Below are positions 1 to 5,716 of a stretch of 5,879 nt of DNA, in pieces. Below the pieces are notes generated by a model. It was given only the letters and a program-made list of their open reading frames with translations, was not told the DNA's origin and searched no databases. How positions within the stretch are numbered: position 1 is the first letter of the stretch; the number at the start of each line of letters is the position of its first letter. Origin of the DNA: Bifidobacteriaceae bacterium. GTDB taxonomy: Bacteria > Actinomycetota > Actinomycetes > Actinomycetales > WQXJ01. Location: contig JAIRXV010000129.1 in NCBI GenBank assembly GCA_031268115.1, positions 1 to 5,879 on the forward strand. The letters are read 5' to 3'. The translations under genes and the position numbers were made by a program.

Positions 1-316
1 ACAAATCCTTCGGTAGGGAATAGATCGCGGTACCGCCCTTGAGTCTGATCGAGGCGATTTGCGTCTTGCCCTCACGGAAATACACATGTCCCGCGGCCGG
101 GCGCCCATTCACCTCAAGGTTGAGCCCGAACGTCACGGACGTATAGCCGTGGTAGGACTTGTCGCCGCTGGTTACGCCAGTCAGCTTCGGCGTTGCCTTG
201 GCCGCGACGACGCCAGGGGCGAGCCAGCCGCGGGACGGTTGGGCCGACATCGTTGGCACGCCCAGCGGAACCAAGCTCAAGGCGCAGGCAACAGTGAGAA
301 GACGAGGTGCGATCAT
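1..316 (-). CDS. Secreted Ig-like domain repeat protein, C-terminus beyond window edge
   Basis: The reading frame opens at ATG (316-314) and stays open for 105 codons to the left edge, so the C-terminus is missing. Residues 1-25 look like a Sec signal peptide: one early Arg (R5), a hydrophobic core (LLTVACALSLVPLGV) and a plausible cleavage after MSA (residue 25). Residues about 43-105 (TPKLTGVTSGDKSYHGYTSV, then VNGRPAAGHVYFREGKTQIA and GGTAIYSLPK) match the beta-strand pattern of bacterial Ig-like repeats of the Big_3_5 type: 'G..G.V.F..G...I..v.L..G.A.Y.LP'. Such modules are usually repeated in exported or cell-wall proteins. This is the only in-frame start after the upstream TGA at 361-359; the preceding GGTGG is a weak ribosome site. 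The gene lies 42 nt behind the DUF3052 gene on the same strand and may be co-transcribed. Its function is unknown. C11 is not a convincing lipobox because T8 replaces the usual Leu. Confidence 0.72.
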   Translation of the reverse strand, partial: MIAPRLLTVACALSLVPLGVPTMSAQPSRGWLAPGVVAAKATPKLTGVTSGDKSYHGYTSVTFGLNLEVNGRPAAGHVYFREGKTQIASIRLKGGTAIYSLPKDL

Positions 317-358
317 GCCACCGAACGCTACACGGGACCGCGAGCGGGTGCGTGAGAC

Positions 359-778
359 TCAGCGACCCCGCCCAGGCCGACCGCGAGTGGCCAACCGGGT
401 CCCGGCCCACTCGGGCCCGACGCTGATCGAACTTGTCGCGTGCAGCCCGGCGGTGTTCGCGGCTCCCGCAATATCGCCGGGCGTCACGTAGCCGCCACGT
501 CCCGCTTTGGGCGTCAACACCCAGATCACACCGCCATCCTCAAGGATGGCCAACGCATCGACCAACGTGTCGGTCAGATCGCCGTCGCCGTCGCGCCACC
601 ACACGATTGTGGCGTCGGCCACATCTCCCCAGTCTTCATCGACCAGTTCGTGGCCCGTGAGGGCTTCGATCGCCTCGCGTAGGTCGAAATCGACATCGTC
701 GTCGTAGCCCAGTTCCTGAACCCACTGTCCTGCCTCGAAACCGAGGCGGCCAGCGAAGTCGGAGGCTGTCTCACCCAC
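359..778 (-). CDS. DUF3052 family protein
   Basis: This is a 139-residue acidic protein that matches the actinobacterial DUF3052 family along its length. Landmarks in order are FAGRLGFEAGQWVQELGYDD (residues about 9-28), the DLREAIEALTG/ELVDEDWGDV segment (about 32-52), IVWWRDGDGDLTDTLVDAL (about 58-76), GVIWVLTPKAGRGGYVTPGD (about 83-102) and the final TSSISVGPEWAGTRL block. No catalytic function is established for the family, and the protein has no signal peptide or membrane segment. The length is typical. The start is GTG (778-776), which places the conserved N-terminus correctly; an AAAGGA (plus 790-795) lies about 11 nt upstream, slightly far for a Shine-Dalgarno. A possible -10 (TAGCGT on the minus strand, 856-851) has no good -35. 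In many actinobacteria this gene is divergent from aceE; here it is divergent from a fasR-like regulator. Confidence 0.93.
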   Translation of the reverse strand: MGETASDFAGRLGFEAGQWVQELGYDDDVDFDLREAIEALTGHELVDEDWGDVADATIVWWRDGDGDLTDTLVDALAILEDGGVIWVLTPKAGRGGYVTPGDIAGAANTAGLHATSSISVGPEWAGTRLATRGRPGRGR

Positions 779-941
779 GGCTAGCGGATTCCTTTCTCTC
801 GACGTGCTCCGGTTCGCGGATTCTCACCCGCACTTGGATCGTTGCGATTAACGCTAGCCCACTGAGGCCACCTGCCACCACACGTCAGACCATACTCGCG
901 CCCGCGGGGCGGTCCGGCGGCGCGGTTATGCTCTTGTGTCC
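779..941. promoter_or_regulatory. Divergent intergenic region between DUF3052 and FasR-like genes
   Basis: This spacer of about 160 nt must hold both promoters. On the plus strand TATGCT (927-932) fits the TANNNT -10 consensus and lies 9 nt before ATG 942, a spacing that would give a leaderless or near-leaderless fasR mRNA; the GC-rich upstream DNA has no recognisable -35. On the minus strand TAGCGT (856-851) could be the -10 of the DUF3052 gene. An 8-bp direct repeat GCGGATTC occurs at 784-791 and 816-823, and the second copy starts a small inverted repeat (GCGG 816-819 / CCGC 828-831) that would form a hairpin in the DUF3052 leader. No tRNA or known riboswitch is visible. The assignments are inferred from consensus only. 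Confidence 0.35.
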
Positions 942-2120
942 ATGGCGGTCTCTGCGGCAACCCACGCGATCCCATCGGCAACGACCGTGCGCCGTCTGCG
1001 ATCGCACCGCGACAGGATGGTATCGACCCTGCTCAAGCGGGTGGACGCGGAGTACGCGTGGTATCGGTCGCTGACGGCAGAGGACCGTTCGTTCGTCTCC
1101 CTGGTAGCGGCCGCATCGATCTCCGCGTTCATCTCTTGGTGTGAACGGGCCGATGCCGCACCCCCGTCCACCGCAGAAATCTTCTCCGTGGCGCCGCGCG
1201 AATTGACCAAAGCGATCTCCTTACAGCACACGCTGCAGTTGGTGCGGACCGGCGTGGACGTGCTCGAAGAAGAAGCCGAAACCCTCTCAGCGCCCGGGCG
1301 AGCAGAAGAACTGCGCGGCGCCCTCCTGCGCTACTCCCGCGAATTCGCCTTCTCCGCCGCCGAGGTTTACGCGCGCGTTGCCGAGTTGCACGGCTCTTGG
1401 GACGCCCGCCTGGAGGCTCTGCTAGTTGACGGGCTTGTGCGCGGCGAAACGGGGAGGTCGATGATCTCCAGGGCCTCCGCCATCGGCTGGAGCGGCCAGG
1501 GTGCGACGCTTGCGGTGGTCGCGAACATCGAACGGACCCTAGGCGCGGAGGGCGTTGCGCACTTACGCCGCGCAGTTCGCCGGGCCGCACCTGACACGCT
1601 ACTTGGCGTCCAATTCGACCGCGTGGTGCTCGTGCTCGGCGGGCTAGACGATCTTCGCGACGCGATTGACGGCCTGCTGCCAGTGCTGGGTAGCCGCGTG
1701 GTAATCGGCCCGAACGTCGAAGGACTCGATGTCGCCTCCCAATCGGTCAGGGCCGCATCCGCGGGGCTCGACGCCATCGGCGGCTGGCCCGCTGCGCCGC
1801 GCCCCGTCTTGGCGGACGACCTCCTTCCGGAGCGGGTGCTCATGGGCGACCCAACCGCGCGGGTCACACTCATCGAGAACGCCTACGCGCCCCTAGCCGA
1901 AGCAGGCGGGGACCTGTTGGAGACCCTGTGGGCCTACATCGAGTCCGGACGGTCCCTCGAAGGATCGGCTAGAGCGCTCTTCGTCCATCCCAACACCGTG
2001 CGCTATCGACTGCGCAAGATCGCCGACATCTGCGACTGGGACCCGGCCGATCCACGCGAATCCTACGTTCTGCACACGGCTCTGACGTTGGGGCGCTTGG
2101 CGGGGGCGGGCGCCCCGTAG
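942..2120 (+). CDS. fasR: PucR family transcriptional regulator, FasR-like
   Basis: This protein of about 392 residues is a cytoplasmic DNA-binding regulator. From the ATG, the N-terminal half carries the helical region typical of FasR proteins: WYRSLTAEDRSFVSLVAAAS near residues 40-60, PRELTKAISLQHTLQLVR near 86-102 and LRYSREFAFSAAEVYARVAE near 129-148. A middle alpha/beta domain follows at about 150-290 (TLAVVANIER; VQFDRVVLVLGGL). The PucR-type helix-turn-helix lies near 325-385, with the hallmark SARALFVHPNTVRYRLRKIA. In Streptomyces, FasR is known to activate the fabD-fabH-acpP-fabF operon and to lie directly upstream of it; here no fab gene follows, and the next gene is a convergent DNA methylase. 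An in-frame GTG two codons earlier (936) is an alternative start; neither has a Shine-Dalgarno, and the -10-like TATGCT favours leaderless translation from ATG 942. The family is secure; equating it with fasR rests on N-terminal similarity recalled from memory. Confidence 0.85.
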   Translation: MAVSAATHAIPSATTVRRLRSHRDRMVSTLLKRVDAEYAWYRSLTAEDRSFVSLVAAASISAFISWCERADAAPPSTAEIFSVAPRELTKAISLQHTLQLVRTGVDVLEEEAETLSAPGRAEELRGALLRYSREFAFSAAEVYARVAELHGSWDARLEALLVDGLVRGETGRSMISRASAIGWSGQGATLAVVANIERTLGAEGVAHLRRAVRRAAPDTLLGVQFDRVVLVLGGLDDLRDAIDGLLPVLGSRVVIGPNVEGLDVASQSVRAASAGLDAIGGWPAAPRPVLADDLLPERVLMGDPTARVTLIENAYAPLAEAGGDLLETLWAYIESGRSLEGSARALFVHPNTVRYRLRKIADICDWDPADPRESYVLHTALTLGRLAGAGAP

Positions 2121-2194
2121 CCTTGGGGTCGGAGGACCGGGTTAAGCTTGGTGGAAATGCCCGGTGACCGCCGCTCTCACGCCACAGAACAAGG
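2121..2194. other. Convergent spacer with imperfect hairpin, possible terminator
   Basis: This short gap separates the tail ends of the regulator and the methylase. It contains ACCGGG (2136-2141) and its complement CCCGGT (2160-2165) around an 18-nt loop, extendable by two G-C pairs if a 2-nt bulge is allowed. A second short stem, GGGGC/GCCCC (2103-2107 and 2112-2116), covers the last codons of the regulator. Neither is followed by a T-run on either strand, so intrinsic termination is only a possibility. Confidence 0.25.
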
Positions 2195-4249
2195 TTAGGC
2201 GGGTTCCTCGCCCTTGTGGAGGGTATTCTCACTCGTCGTACTGATGTCGGGGGTTTCCCGGAGGTCCGTAAATTGCCTTCCAACGAGTTCTTGGAAGGTG
2301 CGGTCGGTCTCGCCGAACAGCGCTATCGATTCTTGGCGCCGTTTGTTGGCTGCGTACTGGAGTCCGGCGATGCGCTTGAGTAGGGCCTCATTCCTCGGGA
2401 TTGGGATCGGCATCTTCGAGATGTGCTCGGGGCTTATCTGGTCGATGACGCTGCCAAACACGCCCTGTGACATGAGCCGTTGGCCCATCTCGGAGCGGAG
2501 GAACGCCTCAATGTAGGCTCCTGGCACCTTGGCGTCGTCAGGAACGATGCGAATCACATGCTCGGACATGGCCAAGCCGTCCCAGGCTTCGGGCACGGAT
2601 GACACGATACCGGTCGATCCGCTGCGCGTAACAAGGATCCAGCCCGCCTTGACCTGAAGGCCGGCTAGCTTAGGGTCGAGTTTGGACAAGTACTTGCGAT
2701 TGGTCGGGAGCAGTTGGGTGATGTTTGTGCCGCTGAAGAACTGGACTCCCTGGGCAGGATCTCCAACGTAGTCTCTCTTGAACCTGCCGGGAAAGAAGAC
2801 GGCCTTGGTGACCTCTGCGATGGTCTTGATGTCGAAACTGCCGTCTTGACGGTCTTCGCGGAGCCTGTCCCGCACGATGACGCTGGCCGGGCGGTGGAAC
2901 GCGGCGTTGATTCGTAAGTCGTTCTCATCGTTGAAACGCAGCGCCGACACGGAGAAGCAATTGCGGTAGGCCGAGGAGGGATCGGCCCCGGCGAGATGAC
3001 GCGAGTAAGCTCGGGCGATCCTGCCGAGGTCGCTAAGAACGCGGCCGTCTTCGTCCACGATGGGTACACCGCGTCGGTCATGGCCGATATGTTCAGACAC
3101 TGCCATGAAGACCGGGTAGTCTTCGGGCTTCCACTCGTCCAACGCAACGTCTCGTCGTTCCAGGACCACTAGGGCAGTCTTGGTGCCGGTCCAGGGCTGA
3201 AATGTCTCCTCGGGCAGGTCAACGATGGCCAGCACCTTGGTGTGTTGAAGAATCCATTCACGCACATATCCAAGCATTGGGCCGGACAGAATCTGGTACG
3301 GCAACACGATGGCGACTCGCCCTTCACCGGGAACCGCAAGCTGAACGTTTCGTTCGAGGAAGAGCACATCGGGAGGAGTGGGAGAGGTCCGCTTCGTTTG
3401 ACGCCATCGCGCGTTTCGACGCGCCCAAACATGCCCTAAGGCAAAACTGGCTAGAACAGCGCGATCCTTGACAGTGATCTTCTGCCCAAATGGAGGGTTG
3501 CTCGCCAGGCAACGGTGTGTCCCTGGGATCACAGTCCTGCGAAGGTTCGCCGGCCACTGGGTCGGGTCTCGAAGAGAGTCCGCGTTGTAGACAGCCTCGG
3601 AAGGGAAGTTCGCTAGGTGGTCCAGCGTGGCGTTGGCAAGGTGCGCGAGACTTGCGTCTACTTCGACGCCGATGATCTTCGACGTCTTTCGGTCCACCTC
3701 TCCTTGGCCGGCCCGGACGCCCGCGATTAGGAAGCCACCCGTGCCAGCACAGATGTCCACCAAGTCATCCGTTGACGGATCGAATCGGACGAGCTCGATG
3801 GCCAATGAAGTCACCTTCTGGTCCGTGAAGAACTGCCCACCCAGCCTCTTGGCCGCGGTTGACCGGAACACTTCCAGCGCGTCGCCAAGCCAGTCGCGAC
3901 TGGCGTCAGACATGTCAACGCCGTGCAAACTGGCCACGATGTAGGCGAGGCTTGGGTCATTCAGCCGAAGACATGCTTCGCTTCGCGGGTACCGCCGCAT
4001 TGCCTTGTTGTAGGCGGCGAACAGGCCGCGAAGCTCACCGCCAAGCGCGCTAACCACGTTTCGATCGCCAGTCAGAGCCAATGGAACCTCATCTGAGGTT
4101 AACCTTGGCCCGTCCCCGGCTGCCGCGGCCCAGGCAAGACACTGGATGACCTTGGCGACATCGCCCAGCAGGTCCTCCGGTAGCCGAATGTTGGCGTTGG
4201 CGTACAGGTGGTCGTGGACAGTACGCATCCGAGCGTCGAACGAGATCAT
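2195..4249 (-). CDS. N6-adenine DNA methyltransferase fused to type I specificity (HsdS-like) domain
   Basis: This 684-residue protein transfers a methyl group from S-adenosylmethionine to adenine in a specific DNA site. Domains in order: a helical N-terminal region (about 1-130, with VHDHLYANANIRLPEDLLGD); a motif-X-like LGGQFFTD (136-143; the family usually ends FFTP); SAM-binding motif I DICAGTGGF (165-173); GVEVDAS (194-200); catalytic motif IV NPPF (251-254); and PPDVLFLER (292-300) and VAIVLPYQILSG (312-323), typical of HsdM-type N6_Mtase proteins. Residues about 470-620 resemble an HsdS target-recognition region (AGWILVTRSGSTG, GLAMSEHVIRIV, QGVFGSVIDQISPEHISKMP), followed by a charged helix. 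All key methylase motifs look intact. ATG 4249 is fixed by an in-frame TGA six bases upstream; there is no Shine-Dalgarno, but TAGCCT sits at -12 to -7, as in leaderless genes. No hsdR, helicase or nuclease gene adjoins it. Codon use is more relaxed (TTA, TTG, CTA, CTT, CGA occur early) than in the neighbours, hinting at transfer. A type IIG enzyme is less likely because no nuclease domain precedes the methylase. Confidence 0.9.
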   Translation of the reverse strand: MISFDARMRTVHDHLYANANIRLPEDLLGDVAKVIQCLAWAAAAGDGPRLTSDEVPLALTGDRNVVSALGGELRGLFAAYNKAMRRYPRSEACLRLNDPSLAYIVASLHGVDMSDASRDWLGDALEVFRSTAAKRLGGQFFTDQKVTSLAIELVRFDPSTDDLVDICAGTGGFLIAGVRAGQGEVDRKTSKIIGVEVDASLAHLANATLDHLANFPSEAVYNADSLRDPTQWPANLRRTVIPGTHRCLASNPPFGQKITVKDRAVLASFALGHVWARRNARWRQTKRTSPTPPDVLFLERNVQLAVPGEGRVAIVLPYQILSGPMLGYVREWILQHTKVLAIVDLPEETFQPWTGTKTALVVLERRDVALDEWKPEDYPVFMAVSEHIGHDRRGVPIVDEDGRVLSDLGRIARAYSRHLAGADPSSAYRNCFSVSALRFNDENDLRINAAFHRPASVIVRDRLREDRQDGSFDIKTIAEVTKAVFFPGRFKRDYVGDPAQGVQFFSGTNITQLLPTNRKYLSKLDPKLAGLQVKAGWILVTRSGSTGIVSSVPEAWDGLAMSEHVIRIVPDDAKVPGAYIEAFLRSEMGQRLMSQGVFGSVIDQISPEHISKMPIPIPRNEALLKRIAGLQYAANKRRQESIALFGETDRTFQELVGRQFTDLRETPDISTTSENTLHKGEEPA

Positions 4250-4255
4250 CGATCA

Positions 4256-4261
4256 AGGCTA
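4256..4261 (-). promoter_or_regulatory. Candidate -10 box of leaderless methylase transcript
   Basis: The minus-strand hexamer TAGCCT fits TANNNT and occupies -12 to -7 relative to the first base of ATG 4249, the geometry of a leaderless actinobacterial promoter. The gene has no Shine-Dalgarno, and its frame is closed just upstream by TGA. The -35 region (GGTGTT at 17-nt spacing) is weak. Confidence 0.35.
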
Positions 4262-4579
4262 TCGAGCAGTACATCCTGAACACCAACATTTGCCAGCCCT
4301 GCGCTACTGGCTTCTCGCAAGGCGTTAGCAGGTGTCTAGGTCGGCGGCCGAAAAGCACCAACCTAGCAATGCTAGCTGCTGCGTCTCAACTGGTCAGCGC
4401 GGTCTGTGTCGATCCACTTGACGCAGTCGTCGGCCGCTTTGTCACCGGCGTCCTAGCCCGGAGCAGGAAGCCGTCAGTCTTTGCTGGCATGACCTAATCG
4501 TGCCAACTGCCGCGTGAGTCACCTTGTGCGGACCCCCGATTAGAAGCGTTATCGTCCGGTCGGCCCCTCCCGACGTCGA
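4262..4579. other. Non-coding gap with stop-interrupted coding-like frames
   Basis: No intact gene is convincing in these 318 nt. On the minus strand, one frame between the stops at 4521-4519 and 4374-4372 reads protein-like but is broken by TGA (4476-4474) and TAG (4455-4453). Its pieces are LTRQLARLGHASKD, RLPAPG and DAGDKAADDCVKWIDTDRAD. A second minus frame gives a 34-codon ORF from ATG 4490 to TGA 4386 (MPAKTDGFLLRARTPVTKRP...) without a ribosome site. The stretch may be gene debris, but I cannot assign a parent family with confidence. Confidence 0.3.
4363..4375. repeat. Perfect 13-nt palindrome CTAGCA-A-TGCTAG
   Basis: The two six-base arms are exact reverse complements around a single A. 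It lies about 115 nt upstream of the methylase start, on the side from which that gene is transcribed. It could be a binding site for a dimeric protein; the repeat is visible but any role is unsupported, and no second copy was noticed in the window. Confidence 0.4.
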
Positions 4580-4608
4580 TTGAAAAACGAAGCGCTGTCC
4601 GGTACGTT
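4580..4608 (+). promoter_or_regulatory. Sigma-70-like promoter for the NTF2/SnoaL-like gene
   Basis: TTGAAA (4580-4585) and TACGTT (4603-4608) are separated by 17 nt, close to the housekeeping sigma factor consensus, and predict transcription starting near 4615. The resulting leader of about 65 nt contains a hairpin and a good Shine-Dalgarno before ATG 4681. This is the most canonical promoter in the window. Confidence 0.55.
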
Positions 4609-4642
4609 GAAGCGCAGCATAGTCCGTTTCAATTGGAGTACC

Positions 4643-4659
4643 CCCCGGAACCTGCGGGG
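4643..4659 (+). promoter_or_regulatory. Small hairpin in the 5' leader of the NTF2/SnoaL-like gene
   Basis: CCCCG (4643-4647) and CGGGG (4655-4659) form a 5-bp GC stem with a 7-nt loop, six bases before the AAGAGGAG ribosome site. It could influence ribosome access. It matches no riboswitch class that I recognise. Confidence 0.3.
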
Positions 4660-4680
4660 CGTGCCAAGAGGAGCCAACGT

Positions 4681-5178
4681 ATGGGAATTCACGCCATTGT
4701 CACGCCGCAAGAGGCGGCCGATCGCCTCGCTATCCGGGAGCTAATCGACGACTACGCACACTGCGCCGATTTCCGGCAACCAGAAGCGCAGGCAGATCTC
4801 TTCGCGCCCGGCGCCCGGACGCTGGTCTTCATGGGCGAGCCGGGAGAGCCTGCCGAAGTGCTTACCACCCGCGAGGAGCACGTTGAGGGGTTCTCCGCGC
4901 TGTCGCAGTATGCGGCGACCACGCACTTCAACGGTCAGTTCACAATCACACTCGACACCGATGGTCTTGGCGCCAGAGGCGAGGGCTACTGCCTGGCCCA
5001 CCACATCCTCGAAACGGAAGGTGGCCAGACGCTCATCGTCATGTCCATCCGCTACGAAGACCGATACTCCAAGCTGGATGGGGCCTGGCTCTTCGCGGAG
5101 CGCCGACTCGTCGTTACTTGGACTGACACTCGTCAATCCCAGCGTTCGGCGTCTTCGGTGTCGGGCCCGGCAGTGTAG
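4681..5178 (+). CDS. NTF2-like / SnoaL-like family protein
   Basis: This is a 165-residue soluble protein of the cone-shaped NTF2 fold (SnoaL_4-like). Members of this fold are small-molecule isomerases, cyclases or dehydratases, or only ligand-binding proteins, so the substrate cannot be assigned. Visible family features are the N-terminal helix with DRLAIRELIDDYAHCADFRQ (residues 14-33), an LF pair (40-41), THFNGQFTITLD (81-92), the GEGYCLAHHI strand (100-109), the IRYEDRYSKLDGAWLFAERR segment (123-142) and the closing RLVVTWTDTR. Polar pocket candidates are D30, H82 and N84. ATG 4681 is chosen because AAGAGGAG (4666-4673) lies 7 nt upstream; a TTG at 4633 in the same frame has no such site. 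The last 14 or so residues (QSQRSASSVSGPAV) look unlike a family C-terminus and overlap the start of the neighbouring dehydrogenase remnant, so the original stop may have been lost in a deletion. The preceding promoter and leader look intact. Confidence 0.85.
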   Translation: MGIHAIVTPQEAADRLAIRELIDDYAHCADFRQPEAQADLFAPGARTLVFMGEPGEPAEVLTTREEHVEGFSALSQYAATTHFNGQFTITLDTDGLGARGEGYCLAHHILETEGGQTLIVMSIRYEDRYSKLDGAWLFAERRLVVTWTDTRQSQRSASSVSGPAV

Positions 5179-5183
5179 AGCGT

Positions 5184-5432
5184 AATCCGAACGCCGCCCG
5201 CGACAAGGAACGGGGACGGGCAGCAGCCGAGGAGATCGGCGCGCGGCCTGTGTAACTCGACGTCACTGACGATGCCTCCGTCCATTCCGCTCTCACCCTG
5301 ATTGAGGACGATGGCGGTCTTGGCGTCCTCGTAAACAACGCGGGCATCGCCAAACGCCGCCCAGGCGGTCGCGGCGAAGCTCTCGACGGACTCAGCGCCC
5401 TGGATGTGTTCGACACCAACGCTGTCGGCGCT
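5184..5432 (+). pseudogene. Short-chain dehydrogenase (SDR) remnant, truncated at both ends
   Basis: One frame across this stretch reads as the first part of a classical SDR oxidoreductase. ARDKERGRAAAEEIGARPV is followed by a TAA (5253-5255), then LDVTDDASVHSALTLIEDDG, GLGVLVNNAG with the conserved NNAG (5334-5345), and ALDVFDTNAVGA, corresponding to the usual 'v.ETNvfGv' helix. The stop most simply arose from a CAA in the common 'VQLDV' context. The N-terminal TGxxxGxG NAD(P)-binding motif is missing, as are the catalytic Ser and YxxxK. Family resemblance ends near 5432, just before the toxin-antitoxin promoter. Intact relatives reduce or oxidise alcohol/ketone groups with NAD(P)H; this fragment cannot. 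It follows the NTF2-like gene in the same direction, so the two may once have formed an operon. Confidence 0.78.
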
Positions 5433-5463
5433 GGCCCCCCGGCACCTGTACGGCATCGGCCGC

Positions 5464-5482
5464 GTAAGCCTACAATGCTTAC
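5464..5482 (+). promoter_or_regulatory. Toxin-antitoxin promoter and operator: GTAAGC-N7-GCTTAC around a TACAAT -10 box
   Basis: GTAAGC (5464-5469) and GCTTAC (5477-5482) are perfect reverse complements with a 7-nt spacer that is C plus TACAAT. TACAAT (5471-5476) matches the -10 consensus TANNNT and lies at -12 to -7 relative to A5483 of the antitoxin ATG, predicting a leaderless mRNA. No Shine-Dalgarno precedes the ATG, and the -35 region is weak. A dimeric ribbon-helix-helix antitoxin bound here would cover the -10 box and the start site, the usual autorepression of mazEF-type operons. The repeat is seen directly; its role is inferred. Confidence 0.65.
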
Positions 5483-5716
5483 ATGACCGCTACAGTCCCG
5501 ATCCGTGTGCCCGTGGCGACGCGGGACACTCTCAAGGAGATGGCCGCCCAACAGGGGACCACCATCCCAAAGGCCCTGGCCAGACTGGTGGACAAGGCGT
5601 GGTGGGACGCTGCCTTCGAGGCGGAACGCCGCGCCACAGTCCTCGACGGCCTGAGCCCCGCCGCACTCGCAGAAGATGCAGAATGGGACGCCATCTCCGA
5701 TGAAGCCATCTGTTGA
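5483..5716 (+). CDS. MazE-like antitoxin, probable ribbon-helix-helix protein
   Basis: This is a 77-residue protein that should bind and neutralise the adjacent toxin and repress the operon. Residues about 4-35 fit a ribbon-helix-helix fold: a short beta strand VPIRVPV, then helix RDTLKEMAAQQG and helix TIPKALARLVDKAWWD. The acidic C-terminal tail (LAEDAEWDAISDEAIC) resembles the flexible toxin-binding tails of actinobacterial MazE proteins. The ATG follows the GTAAGC/GCTTAC operator directly and has no Shine-Dalgarno, consistent with leaderless translation. The 3' end overlaps the toxin gene by 17 nt in another frame, which implies translational coupling. The call rests on fold pattern plus the convincing toxin partner; a different RHH family name would not change the function. 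Confidence 0.82.
   Translation: MTATVPIRVPVATRDTLKEMAAQQGTTIPKALARLVDKAWWDAAFEAERRATVLDGLSPAALAEDAEWDAISDEAIC

Noticed and set aside
59..491. Plus-strand open frames opposite the Ig-like and DUF3052 genes
   Set aside because: The minus strand has a signal peptide plus Ig-like pattern and a full DUF3052 match; the plus frames show no family pattern or ribosome site.
816..831. GCGG/CCGC hairpin in the DUF3052 leader as a possible riboswitch
   Set aside because: Only a 4-bp stem with no conserved aptamer sequence that I recognise.
1129..1873. Two overlapping minus-strand open frames (153 and 168 codons) opposite the FasR-like gene
   Set aside because: Low-complexity Arg/Ser-rich translations over a conserved regulator; typical antisense shadows in high-GC DNA.
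4386..4490. 34-codon minus-strand ORF (MPAKTDGFLL...) as a small gene
   Set aside because: No Shine-Dalgarno, the second half is Thr/Ser-rich and unlike a folded protein, and it overlaps another, equally weak, frame.
4633..4680. TTG start extending the NTF2-like protein by 16 residues
   Set aside because: No ribosome site before TTG 4633, the leader hairpin would be coding, and ATG 4681 has AAGAGGAG at good spacing.
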